NCBI GenBank assembly: GCA_023415375.1
Contig: JAEZKW010000026.1
Location: 1-11,321, forward strand
DNA length: 11,321 nucleotides
Direction: 5' to 3'
From: Bacillota bacterium
Lineage (GTDB): Bacteria > Bacillota > UBA4882 > UBA8346
Part shown: one piece after another, positions 1-7,597 of the stretch
How the letters are laid out: the number at the start of each line of letters is the position of its first letter
Position numbering within the stretch: the stretch's first letter is position 1
Translations under genes and position numbers: made by a program
Notes under the pieces: generated by a model
Database searches by the model: none
Seen by the model: the letters and a program-made list of their open reading frames with translations, nothing else
Told to the model about the DNA's origin: nothing

Positions 1-5
1 TCCAT
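1..5 (-). CDS. Start codon of the next gene after hyfE (edge-truncated)
   Basis: An ATG on the minus strand (bases 5 to 3) lies 5 bases after the hyfE stop codon. The sequence AGAGG, which forms the end of hyfE, sits at a suitable distance to act as its ribosome binding site. Only five bases are in the window, so the product cannot be read. In hyf-type operons hyfE is usually followed by hyfF, a second NuoL/M-like membrane subunit, and that is the natural guess from order alone. Confidence 0.5.
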
Positions 6-10
6 GCTGA

Positions 11-667
11 TTAACCTCTTAAATTCTTTAATTTATTCAAATCAATCGTCTCAAAATTTTCATTGATTCGAAAGACCAATATACCCATGATTAACACTGC
101 TGTTAATAAATCAAAAAAGATTCCCAGCTCGACAATCATCGGCATTCCCTCTGTAGAAAGGATTGCTGCTGTAAATAAGCCATTTTCGATCACCAGGAAC
201 CCAATGATTTGGCCGATAGCCTTTTTACGGCTAATCATAAAGAACAAGCCAATTAATACAACGGCGATCGCATTGGCTAAATAAATTTTTAAATAACCGT
301 TCTGAAAATCTTCAATATAATTGACTGTGAAATAAGCCAGAATGACTAAAACGCAACAAATTAAAATCGAAATCGGGATATTTAGGAAAAAATCTTTCTC
401 GACCTTGTACTCAATCTTATGGACGGTCTTTTTAAGTAAATGAGGAATGTATAAGACTTTAATAGCCACCGTGATTAAGCCGACCGTCATGATTTCCCAA
501 TCTCCGCGAAGGAAAATATTATGAATTCCAATCAAAAAAGCAACCATTGCCAATAAAACAGATTGCAGTCTGAATGTTTTGATATAAGAATCTACTCTTT
601 TACCTGCAACCAAAATAAAACCGGAAATAAGAATAGCAATCGATAAGAAATGCAAATAGTTATCCAC
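11..667 (-). CDS. hyfE: Hydrogenase-4 component E (HyfE, NuoK-like membrane subunit)
   Basis: A 218-residue very hydrophobic protein with about six to seven predicted membrane segments, the usual length for HyfE. The C-terminal part carries the NuoK-like segment GFLVIENGLFTAAIL (residues 156-170), with Glu161 buried in a helix, and a second membrane acidic pair in MIVELGIFFDLL (Glu180, Asp186). In complex-I relatives such acidic residues belong to the ion-translocation path. It follows hyfC by 9 bp. The start is GTG, because GGGAGG at the end of hyfC lies upstream and no better start is present; the spacing of about 12 nt is long. It is predicted to sit in the cytoplasmic membrane as part of a group-4 [NiFe]-hydrogenase complex. 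Family assignment is by recognition of the sequence pattern and the operon context; the direction of electron flow cannot be told. Confidence 0.87.
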   Translation of the reverse strand: MDNYLHFLSIAILISGFILVAGKRVDSYIKTFRLQSVLLAMVAFLIGIHNIFLRGDWEIMTVGLITVAIKVLYIPHLLKKTVHKIEYKVEKDFFLNIPISILICCVLVILAYFTVNYIEDFQNGYLKIYLANAIAVVLIGLFFMISRKKAIGQIIGFLVIENGLFTAAILSTEGMPMIVELGIFFDLLTAVLIMGILVFRINENFETIDLNKLKNLRG

Positions 668-676
668 CGCTTTAGG

Positions 677-1627
677 TTACCTCCCAATAATCCAATATTG
701 AAAAAAACCAAGAATGGCTAAAACAAATGAGAGCGCAGCTAAGTTGGGAATTGAGAATAAGCGCAACTTGACAGTTTTTATTTCCACAATCCCTATCACA
801 ACCGCGATTATTATCACCTTCACAAAATAAAGCAATATCGAAATCAATAACATCAACACCGAATTACCAATACTGAATAATCCATCCAATGGTATGAATA
901 AATTGGCGAGTAGAGTAATCAATATGAGTTGCTTAATGGTACTACTCAGTTCCATCATAGCTAAATATCGTCCCGAATACTCAAGCAGCATAGCCTCGTG
1001 GACCATGGTCAATTCCAAATGAGTCGCCGGATCATCCACTGGAATTCTGGCTGTTTCCGCAATCAGGATGATAAAAAGGGCCAAAAACGTTAATAGATAA
1101 ACCGGATGAAAAATGGTCCAGCCTGCCATCACTGAACTTTGCATCATGTCATGAACCGAAGTGGAACCGGCTAACAGCCCAACGGTGAATACCGTTACCA
1201 ATAAGGATGGCTCCATTAAAGAGGAGATCATCATCTCCCGGCTACTTCCCATTCCACCGAAGGTACTAGCAGTATCGAGTCCCGCCAGCACCATAAAAAA
1301 CCTGCCCAGAGCCAAAAGATAAACCGCCAAAATTGCATCGCCCATAAAAGCAAAAGTTGGCAACTTTACACTAACAGGAATCAGTAACGCCGCGAGCAAG
1401 ACTGAAGAAATTTGTACATATGGGGTCGCTTTAAAAATCCAAGATGCCGTCTCGGAGACCACTGTATCTTTTTGGGTTAATTTATAAAGGTCATAATACA
1501 TTTGAAGTAACGGTGGGCCTTTACGTTTCTGTGAGAAGGCTTTTATTTTTTTGATGATCCCACTCACGAGTGGAGCCAAGGTAACAACGACCGCTAGTTG
1601 TAAGAGCATATAAAGTAAGTAGTCCAT
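677..1627 (-). CDS. hyfC: Hydrogenase-4 component C / NuoH-like membrane anchor subunit
   Basis: A 316-residue integral membrane protein of the NuoH/HycD/HyfC family, about the usual length. Diagnostic segments are RKGPPLLQMYYDLYKL (35-50), FGGMGSSREMM (123-133) and the cytoplasmic-loop stretch ARIPVDDPATHLELTMVHEA (193-212) followed by LLEYSGR (214-220). In complex I and Ech/Hyc hydrogenases this subunit joins the peripheral electron-transfer arm to the membrane arm, and its acidic loop is tied to coupling. The start ATG is preceded by an optimal AAGGAGG five bases away, which overlaps the stop codon of hyfB (TAAGGAGG), so translation of hyfB and hyfC is probably coupled. The intact ELTMVHEAMLLEYSG core argues for a working hydrogenase-type subunit rather than a true complex-I NuoH. 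Confidence 0.92.
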   Translation of the reverse strand: MDYLLYMLLQLAVVVTLAPLVSGIIKKIKAFSQKRKGPPLLQMYYDLYKLTQKDTVVSETASWIFKATPYVQISSVLLAALLIPVSVKLPTFAFMGDAILAVYLLALGRFFMVLAGLDTASTFGGMGSSREMMISSLMEPSLLVTVFTVGLLAGSTSVHDMMQSSVMAGWTIFHPVYLLTFLALFIILIAETARIPVDDPATHLELTMVHEAMLLEYSGRYLAMMELSSTIKQLILITLLANLFIPLDGLFSIGNSVLMLLISILLYFVKVIIIAVVIGIVEIKTVKLRLFSIPNLAALSFVLAILGFFQYWIIGR

Positions 1628-1637
1628 AGTTTCCTCC

Positions 1638-3683
1638 TTAGGCGAAACAACGGAAATATAACAGTAATAATAAGATCGTTACAAATATATAAATGAGATA
1701 ATGATGAATACTGCCTGTTTGTATTACCATCCGGAACCTTTTGGCGAATGTAGTTAAACCCCTGGCAATCGGCTGGTAAAAATATTTCTCAAAGACCGAC
1801 TCCGTGGTTACCACATACTTCATGGACTTAGGAAAATAAGGAGAAGAACCCGTTTCTACTTGCAATTGCCGATTTGGCCGGTATAAGGCGCGAAAAATAA
1901 TCTGTAATGGTTTGGAAAAACCGGTAGCACTATATTGCGTCCTTGGTCCCAGCTGGCTATAACCACAATCCCAAGTGTTATATTTCCGGTCTTGTACCTT
2001 TGAGCCTAATACTTTGATAATCAATAGTGTCATGACAACCAAAATGATTCCAATAACCAGGAGTACCAATGGCGCTACACTACTGTGTCCCACACTCAGT
2101 GGATATATCATCAAAAAGGAATTTCCGTTTATTATAGAGGCAATTGATACTCCGGTAATATTCATTACGACTTGATTCAACAAACCTATAACTCCTTGGG
2201 GCAGTAGTCCTATTATCAAACTTAAGATCACCAGCAATCCCATGCCCCAAAGCATTGGCTGGGGCGCTTCTTTTGCGCCCAGAGCACTTTCAGTACGGGG
2301 CAGTCCCAAAAAAGTGATACCAAAAAATTTAATAAAGCTAGTGGCAGCGAGCGCCCCCGCCATTGCCAGTGCCGCCACTGTCAGAATCAATAAAACTTTG
2401 ATTCCAATTCCTGCAGTTGTGATATGAACAAATAAGGCTTGAAAAGTCAACCATTCGCTCACAAAACCGTTAAACGGTGGTATTGCCGAAATTGCAAGTG
2501 AACTGGCCAATAAAAAAACTCCGGTAACCGGCATTTTCTTTAGCAGGCCACCCAAGTTCTCCATATCCTTCGTATGCGTTGAATGTAAAATAGCTCCGGC
2601 ACCCATAAAAAGAGCACCTTTAACGATAGTATGATTGAGTAAATGAAATAGTGAAGCCATAAGGGCTAAGGCACTTAAAGTCATTTCCCCCGAACTATAT
2701 GCCAGGCAGGAAACTCCAACCCCGATCAGAATGATACCGATATTTTCAATACTGCAATAAGCCAGCAGCCGTTTGATATTCGATTCGACTAAAGTATAGG
2801 CGACTCCGAGGATGGTCGTTATAACCCCAGCTATTAAAATAGTTACTCCCCACCATTGAAACTGGGCTCCCAACATTTCAAATACGAACCGAATAAACCC
2901 ATAAATAGCCATTTTAATCATAATCCCTGACATTAAAGCAGAAATATTACTGGGTGCCGCCGGATGGGCGTACGGTAGCCAGATATGAAACGGAATGATA
3001 CCGGCTTTGGTGCCAAAAGCAACCAAAAAGCTGATGAATAACAAATTTTTGATCCAAACCGGGGCCGAGGTTAAGGCGGTGTTTATGGATAAAGAACCGC
3101 TGCAACTGTAGATGAGTCCCAATGCAATCAATAAAAAGGCAGAGGTCAAATGAGTCATGATGAGGTAGATGATACCGGCTTTTTGGTCACCATCCCCATC
3201 GGCTTCGTAGATAACCAGAAAATATGAGATTAGAGACATAAGTTCCCAACAAGTAAAAAAGGCAATCATATTTTCAGAAATAAGCACACCAATCATGGCT
3301 AAAATAAAACTATTCACCAGGAAATTAAAAACCGCTACATTGCGTTTTTGGTAATAATGCCTGATATAACCCATAGAATAGATCGATACAGCCAAAACCA
3401 AAACAGATAGCGCCAGCAGAAAAAAAGCTGAAAGGCGGTCGATACTCATCTCTAATGAAATGTAAGGAACTGTTGTAACAATGTTTCTCAAGTAGACCCG
3501 GTCGATATCTGATAATAACTGAAATGTCGATGCCCCGATACCTGTTAGCGCGGCAAATGCTGTAATACTATTGGGCAACAAATTGGCCAGCCGAGGGCTG
3601 AATGTAAAAACAAGCGCCAAAATAGCCCCTAAAGCATATAAGAAAACCATTAGAATAATTAGATTTGAGATAATATTACTCAT
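1638..3683 (-). CDS. hyfB: Hydrogenase-4 component B (HyfB, NuoL/M/Mrp-like ion-pumping subunit)
   Basis: A 681-residue protein, close to the length of E. coli HyfB, with some 14-16 membrane segments. The proton-conducting-transporter core spans roughly residues 75-470. It shows the helix-5 glutamate in FFTCWELMSLISYFLV (Glu147), Lys226 in GTKAGIIPFHIWLP (222-236) with His233, His240, and Lys257 in a following helix. These are the usual charged residues of the antiporter-like channel. The C-terminal extension with YNTWDCGYSQLGPRTQYSATG is typical of HyfB/HycC and not of NuoM. Translation starts at ATG behind AGGGGG. It begins the hyfB-hyfC-hyfE run; no hyfA-like ferredoxin gene precedes it. 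An intrinsic terminator lies immediately upstream and no promoter is obvious in the 78-bp gap, so how the operon is transcribed is unclear. Confidence 0.93.
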   Translation of the reverse strand: MSNIISNLIILMVFLYALGAILALVFTFSPRLANLLPNSITAFAALTGIGASTFQLLSDIDRVYLRNIVTTVPYISLEMSIDRLSAFFLLALSVLVLAVSIYSMGYIRHYYQKRNVAVFNFLVNSFILAMIGVLISENMIAFFTCWELMSLISYFLVIYEADGDGDQKAGIIYLIMTHLTSAFLLIALGLIYSCSGSLSINTALTSAPVWIKNLLFISFLVAFGTKAGIIPFHIWLPYAHPAAPSNISALMSGIMIKMAIYGFIRFVFEMLGAQFQWWGVTILIAGVITTILGVAYTLVESNIKRLLAYCSIENIGIILIGVGVSCLAYSSGEMTLSALALMASLFHLLNHTIVKGALFMGAGAILHSTHTKDMENLGGLLKKMPVTGVFLLASSLAISAIPPFNGFVSEWLTFQALFVHITTAGIGIKVLLILTVAALAMAGALAATSFIKFFGITFLGLPRTESALGAKEAPQPMLWGMGLLVILSLIIGLLPQGVIGLLNQVVMNITGVSIASIINGNSFLMIYPLSVGHSSVAPLVLLVIGIILVVMTLLIIKVLGSKVQDRKYNTWDCGYSQLGPRTQYSATGFSKPLQIIFRALYRPNRQLQVETGSSPYFPKSMKYVVTTESVFEKYFYQPIARGLTTFAKRFRMVIQTGSIHHYLIYIFVTILLLLLYFRCFA

Positions 3684-3706
3684 ACTTGTCTTTTCCCCCT
3701 AGGTGG

Positions 3707-3747
3707 AAAATAAAAACGGTGCAGTCTAGTTTGGCTAGATTGCACCG
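3707..3747 (-). terminator. Intrinsic terminator after the aminotransferase-reductase gene
   Basis: A 13-bp inverted repeat (3717-3729 and 3735-3747, one mismatch in the minus-strand RNA, five-base loop) begins 15 bases beyond the stop codon of the fusion gene. On the minus strand it is followed directly by TTTTTATTTT, the pattern of a rho-independent terminator. The plus-strand reading lacks an adjacent U-tract, so it should act on minus-strand transcription. It separates the fusion gene from hyfB. Confidence 0.85.
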
Positions 3748-3761
3748 GTACTTGATATTTT

Positions 3762-6377
3762 TCAGGAAACATTCTCTACTTTCTGCTTTTGGCCCTCTAT
3801 TCTCGCTTTAACTACATTATTCCAGGCCTCTTCAGGTAAAGGTTTATCGAAGCTACGGAAACCGGCTAACTGAAAACCATGTTTCTGGGCTAATTCTTTA
3901 AATAGACCGATAGTTTCAGTATTAATATCAACTCCCAAACTATGGTGCTCATAACGTTCTTCCAATGCCAGCATCATAGTCTCCGACATGCAGGCATAGG
4001 CAAGGCCTTTTTCAAAACCAAAATTCCAACCAAGGTCGGGAGCGCCCGGAACCGCGATGACCCCTCCATCGATAACCAATACATCCGGCCTTGCTTCTTT
4101 CACTTCAACGCTAACATCAGCCGGTCTGGCGACATCACAGACCACTGCGCCGAATTTAAGCATGTCCGGGGTAATTAAGCTATTAACCTGACTGGTTGCA
4201 GTTACGACAATATCCGCTGAAGGCAAATAATTTCCCAAATCGACTGTATAAATTATCGGAGACTCATTTGCGACCATTGCTGCAAATTCTTGAAATTGCT
4301 CAATTTCGGCATCCGGCGCAGGGCATAATGGATGCTTTCTTACAAAATCGTAAATTGCCCCACCCGAGTGCAGATCTTCCCGGCTTAAAAATTGATATAT
4401 CTCGGCTATGAGCTTCTGAAGCCGTCTGCGGCCGTGCTCCTCATTATTGGGATTACCGATTAAAATAAGGGAATTAACCTTTTCGGCTAAGAATAAGGCT
4501 GTGGCCCGTCCAATCGATCCGGTTGCCCCAACGACTGCCGCAATCGTTTCTTCAATTGGAACCCCTAAACGCCTGGCTGCTTCCAATGTGGCATCAACAG
4601 CTGCGGCCACCGTATAGCTATTTCCGGTCGTTACAGCAACACCAAGATTACGTAATTCTCGACCGCCTTTCGTTACCACCGAAGTGTAAGCCCCTAAACC
4701 GACAATCTTAGCACCTCGTTCTTTGGCCAAATTAACTGCTGAGGTCAGTTCTTTCATCACCTGTTCCTTCGGCATATTCATCAATTCTTCCGAAGTACGG
4801 GATACACTAATGAACTCACCGTATGCTTTTTTACCGGTTTTGGAAGTAATTCGCGTTTTCGAGATAACAAACGGTTCCAAAACATCATTAACCCGGTCGA
4901 ATAAATCTTTAATTTCTTCAGCAGAAAAGATTGCCAGTGATTCTTCGAATTCACGATAATTTCTTAAATACAATGGATGGACCAAAAAAGCAAAACGCCC
5001 CTCATCTTCAGTCCCCGGCAAAATGGGTTTTTGAGGAATATATTCCTTTTCGACAAGGGGAGGCAACTTCTTACCAACCAAATGTGATAAGAAACTTGCA
5101 GTATTTCCGCTAGCGAGGCGCACTGCCATTCGTTGAATCGAATCCAACGCTCTTTGGCATTGGTCGTTACTGATAATTAATGGCGGTTCCAGACGAATAA
5201 CCGAAGCTCCGTTCAATGTAGGAGCTACCCTTAATTTTTCTACGTTTAACAAATAGCTTGAAACCACCGGCGATAAAAATTCCTGTTCCGCAATAATTCC
5301 CAGCAGGGAATGAGGAAGATTGTCCGGTGTCACCCCAAGCTCCAGTCCAATCATTAAACCGCGGCCCCTGACTTCTTTGATAACCCATGGGTATTTTTGC
5401 TGGATACCTTTCAAACGCTCAAGTAAAAATTCACCTTTAGCCTTAATTTCTTTTATCAACTGGTTATCATTGCCCGTAAGCATATCGATCACTCGCAAGC
5501 CGACTCTGCAGGCTAAAGTATTGCCGGCAAAAGTTGATGAATGCTTATTTGCAAAATCTTCAGTATAAGCGTCTTCCGTAGCTAAACAAGCGCCGATGGG
5601 CATAATCCCCCCGCCTAACGCTTTAGCGACCGCCATGATATCCGGAGTAATTCCAGATCTCTCACAGGCAAACATTTGGCCGGTTCTGCCAAGCCCGGTC
5701 TGAACTTCATCAACAATAAGCAACGCTCCGTACTGATGACATATCTCTAGCGCTTTACCAAGATAATCATCGGGCGGGATTATAATACCGCCTTCACCCT
5801 GAATCGGTTCTACAATAAAAGCCGCATAAGTAGAAGGATTGGCTTCAAAAACTTTCGATAATTCATTGGCATCGCCATAGAGTATCTGGGTATATCCAGG
5901 AACGGGAGCCCCGCAACCCTTTTGATAAAGTTCTTTTCCCGTGGCTGATAAAGCGCCTAAAGTTTTGCCATGAAAGCTATTTTTGGCATAAATAATCCCA
6001 AGTCTTCCTGTCCGAAGCTTGGCCATTTTCAAAGCCGCTTCCACTGCTTCAGCACCGCTGTTACTAAAAGTAACATATTGTAACCCTTTAGGAGCAATTT
6101 CGATTAAGCGGTGGGCTAAATCCCCGGCGGCTCCTAAATAGGAAGGCTGAGTAAAGCTGGGCTCAGAACTGGCTTGCACTTCCTGAATAGCTTCCCAAAT
6201 CTCCGGCGGATTAAAGCCAAAAGGCAAGGCTCCATAGGATGCGATAAAATCCAAATATTCTGTTCCCGACCCATCATAAAGGAAACATCCGTTCCCCTTT
6301 GTATAGGTCTTGTCCATATTTAAAATTCGTAATTGCTTCGCTAAATGCGGATTGATATTCTCTGCAAAGAAGTGCAT
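3762..6377 (-). CDS. Fusion: class-III aminotransferase + acyl-ACP reductase (AAR)-like aldehyde-forming domain
   Basis: An 871-residue two-domain protein. Residues about 1-425 are a fold-type I class-III transaminase of the ornithine/putrescine aminotransferase kind: SNSGAEAVEAALKMAK (105-120) for PLP phosphate, IVDEVQTGLGRTG (221-233) with Asp223, Schiff-base Lys252 in MAVAKALGGGIMPIG, and STFAGNTLAC (281-290). Residues about 455-850 resemble cyanobacterial long-chain acyl-ACP reductase: GLGAYTSVV (560-568), VTTGNSYT (582-589), the NAD(P) loop VVGATGSIGRA (615-625), VIDGGVIAVPG (768-778), and YACMSETM (794-801), whose Cys796 aligns with the acyl-cysteine nucleophile of that family. Both active sites look intact. 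Inferred reaction: acyl thioester plus NAD(P)H gives an aldehyde, which is then transaminated to an amine; a reverse, amine-degrading role is possible. GGAGG lies six bases before the ATG. Own promoter and terminator flank it. Substrate and product are unknown. Confidence 0.85.
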   Translation of the reverse strand: MHFFAENINPHLAKQLRILNMDKTYTKGNGCFLYDGSGTEYLDFIASYGALPFGFNPPEIWEAIQEVQASSEPSFTQPSYLGAAGDLAHRLIEIAPKGLQYVTFSNSGAEAVEAALKMAKLRTGRLGIIYAKNSFHGKTLGALSATGKELYQKGCGAPVPGYTQILYGDANELSKVFEANPSTYAAFIVEPIQGEGGIIIPPDDYLGKALEICHQYGALLIVDEVQTGLGRTGQMFACERSGITPDIMAVAKALGGGIMPIGACLATEDAYTEDFANKHSSTFAGNTLACRVGLRVIDMLTGNDNQLIKEIKAKGEFLLERLKGIQQKYPWVIKEVRGRGLMIGLELGVTPDNLPHSLLGIIAEQEFLSPVVSSYLLNVEKLRVAPTLNGASVIRLEPPLIISNDQCQRALDSIQRMAVRLASGNTASFLSHLVGKKLPPLVEKEYIPQKPILPGTEDEGRFAFLVHPLYLRNYREFEESLAIFSAEEIKDLFDRVNDVLEPFVISKTRITSKTGKKAYGEFISVSRTSEELMNMPKEQVMKELTSAVNLAKERGAKIVGLGAYTSVVTKGGRELRNLGVAVTTGNSYTVAAAVDATLEAARRLGVPIEETIAAVVGATGSIGRATALFLAEKVNSLILIGNPNNEEHGRRRLQKLIAEIYQFLSREDLHSGGAIYDFVRKHPLCPAPDAEIEQFQEFAAMVANESPIIYTVDLGNYLPSADIVVTATSQVNSLITPDMLKFGAVVCDVARPADVSVEVKEARPDVLVIDGGVIAVPGAPDLGWNFGFEKGLAYACMSETMMLALEERYEHHSLGVDINTETIGLFKELAQKHGFQLAGFRSFDKPLPEEAWNNVVKARIEGQKQKVENVS

Positions 6378-6415
6378 AAAAAGCCTCCAATCCCATCTTA
6401 AATAAATTCTTACTC

Positions 6416-6445
6416 AGTTTAGCATTAAAAAGCAGCTAAAGTCAA
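6416..6445 (-). promoter_or_regulatory. Sigma-A-type promoter for the aminotransferase-reductase fusion
   Basis: On the minus strand, TTGACT (6440-6445) and TAAACT (6416-6421) are separated by 18 bp, and a TG one base before the -10 makes it an extended -10. It lies about 40 bp upstream of the fusion gene start and just ahead of its GGAGG site. The -35 element falls in the loop of the 6431-6463 inverted repeat, so a regulator or a structure there could affect initiation. Start-site position is inferred, not shown. Confidence 0.55.
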
Positions 6446-6463
6446 TCTTGAATTAAAGCTGCT
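6427..6463 (-). terminator. Terminator-like hairpin (AGCAGCT / AGCTGCT) ending the upstream operon
   Basis: Perfect 7-bp arms at 6431-6437 and 6457-6463 enclose a 19-base loop that can fold further (TCAA/TTGA). In the minus-strand RNA the second arm runs into a stretch of five U. This fits a modest intrinsic terminator for the acpS-to-glucodextranase-C operon. Because the fusion gene's -35 box lies inside the loop, the same repeat could instead be a protein-binding operator. The long loop lowers certainty. Confidence 0.45.
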
Positions 6464-6481
6464 ATTAAGGGGGAAAACCAA

Positions 6482-6599
6482 CTGCGCCTGTTTTTGAAGC
6501 ATCAACTTTCATTGACGAATTCTAAGACTGGTTCAAATTCTGGGGGTTGTTTTTAACCATACCATAGGTTAATATTTTGTTAAAACCTAGCAGGCGCAG
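6482..6599. repeat. 118-bp element bounded by 9-bp inverted repeats (CTGCGCCTG ... CAGGCGCAG)
   Basis: The GC-rich arms CTGCGCCTG (6482-6490) and CAGGCGCAG (6591-6599) are exact inverted repeats in an otherwise AT-rich 270-bp gap. The 100-bp interior contains smaller inverted repeats, for instance TTAACC/GGTTAA around 6553-6572. No open reading frame with a ribosome binding site was found inside it, and no clear target-site duplication flanks it. It could be a structured 3' untranslated RNA of the upstream gene, a small miniature-transposon remnant, or chance. Confidence 0.4.
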
Positions 6600-6647
6600 A
6601 TTATTTAATTACATTTAAGTGGTCCCCTACAATATAAATCAATGAAC

Positions 6648-7592
6648 TTACTCCTGTAACTTTGCTTTTTCACTTTCGGTACCATCCTGATGTACCCAAA
6701 ACCAACTGATACGTCGAGGTTTTTTAAGGATTAAATAAGTAATACCGCTAATGCAAACGATAATTAAGCAAATATAAAGCCAAGTAAAAGGATTCCAGGA
6801 ACTAATAGCGCTTCCGGCTGGAAATAGCACGGCCGTTTGCCCAGTCTGCGTATTAAACGAGCGCAACTGTTTTTCTTGGTTATATCGTCCTTTTGACGGA
6901 GCCAAAAGATCTAAAATTCGGGGTTCCACTTTTTGTCCTTCGCCTCCGCCAATAACCCATTCCCCGGACTTATTATCGACTTTACGAAAGAAATCCTCAC
7001 CAAAACCATCATACGAACCTACAAAAACATAATAATGCCAATTTTCTTGGGGTGTGCCAATATATTGTTCCGGAACAAAGGCCCGAATCGTTTTTCCATC
7101 TTGCAACAGCTCTACTTTCAATGAACGGACTCTTATAGTATGCTGATCTTCAAGGGTTAATAACCGGCTATTTCCCCAACCAACAATTTGTAGGCCAATC
7201 TCCCAACCATATTTCGGATCAAATTTTATATTGGCTCCTGGATACGGCAAAGTCATAAGTCCGTGGCCTGGCTGCTTATTAACAAAGATTCGCAAATTTT
7301 GATGAATGAAACCTTCTGGAGCCACCCACGGATTGGTGATTTTTGCAAAACTAGTATCAAAATAAACCCAATCTTTATCACCGGGAACGACCTTGAACTC
7401 CGTAATATCGAATAGACCCTGATATGGCTTAAATGCTACATTAGTGGGGTACTGATAAGTTCCATAGCCATTTTCGTCACCCAAAGCATCTTTCATTTCA
7501 AAATACGCCTGGGGAGTAGCCGCTCGGGCCATCGAAGTCAAGAACAGGAACAATAGTAATGTCTTTATACCCAATAAAAACCGTATTTTCAT
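6648..7592 (-). CDS. Secreted, membrane-anchored glucodextranase C-terminal-domain-like protein
   Basis: With the ATG at 7592 the protein is 314 residues. It has a signal peptide (about 1-24, lysine and arginine near the start, hydrophobic LLLFLFL, cleavage suggested after ARA). The extracytoplasmic domain is about 245 residues, then a membrane helix near 270-289 is followed by the positive stop KKPRR and a short cytoplasmic tail. The motif DENGYGTYQYPTN (39-51), then FDITEFKV (61-68) and NPWVAPEGF (87-95), resembles the C-terminal module of glucodextranase and related amylopullulanases, a surface or carbohydrate-associated beta domain. No catalytic domain is present. I prefer this ATG over an in-frame GTG at 7607 because the GTG lies within the GGTGGGGG ribosome binding site. 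It follows the lipoyl-like gene by 45 bp. The ligand is unknown. Confidence 0.7.
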   Translation of the reverse strand: MKIRFLLGIKTLLLFLFLTSMARAATPQAYFEMKDALGDENGYGTYQYPTNVAFKPYQGLFDITEFKVVPGDKDWVYFDTSFAKITNPWVAPEGFIHQNLRIFVNKQPGHGLMTLPYPGANIKFDPKYGWEIGLQIVGWGNSRLLTLEDQHTIRVRSLKVELLQDGKTIRAFVPEQYIGTPQENWHYYVFVGSYDGFGEDFFRKVDNKSGEWVIGGGEGQKVEPRILDLLAPSKGRYNQEKQLRSFNTQTGQTAVLFPAGSAISSWNPFTWLYICLIIVCISGITYLILKKPRRISWFWVHQDGTESEKAKLQE

Positions 7593-7597
7593 GATAA

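Noticed and set aside
3717..3747. The hairpin near hyfB as a plus-strand terminator or a tRNA-like element
   Set aside because: No plus-strand gene leads into it and no T-run follows on that strand; the minus-strand reading has an immediate T-rich tail.
6475..6520. A 15-codon minus-strand frame (MKVDASKTG...) within the gap before the fusion gene
   Set aside because: No ribosome binding site and very short; it overlaps the inverted-repeat arm.
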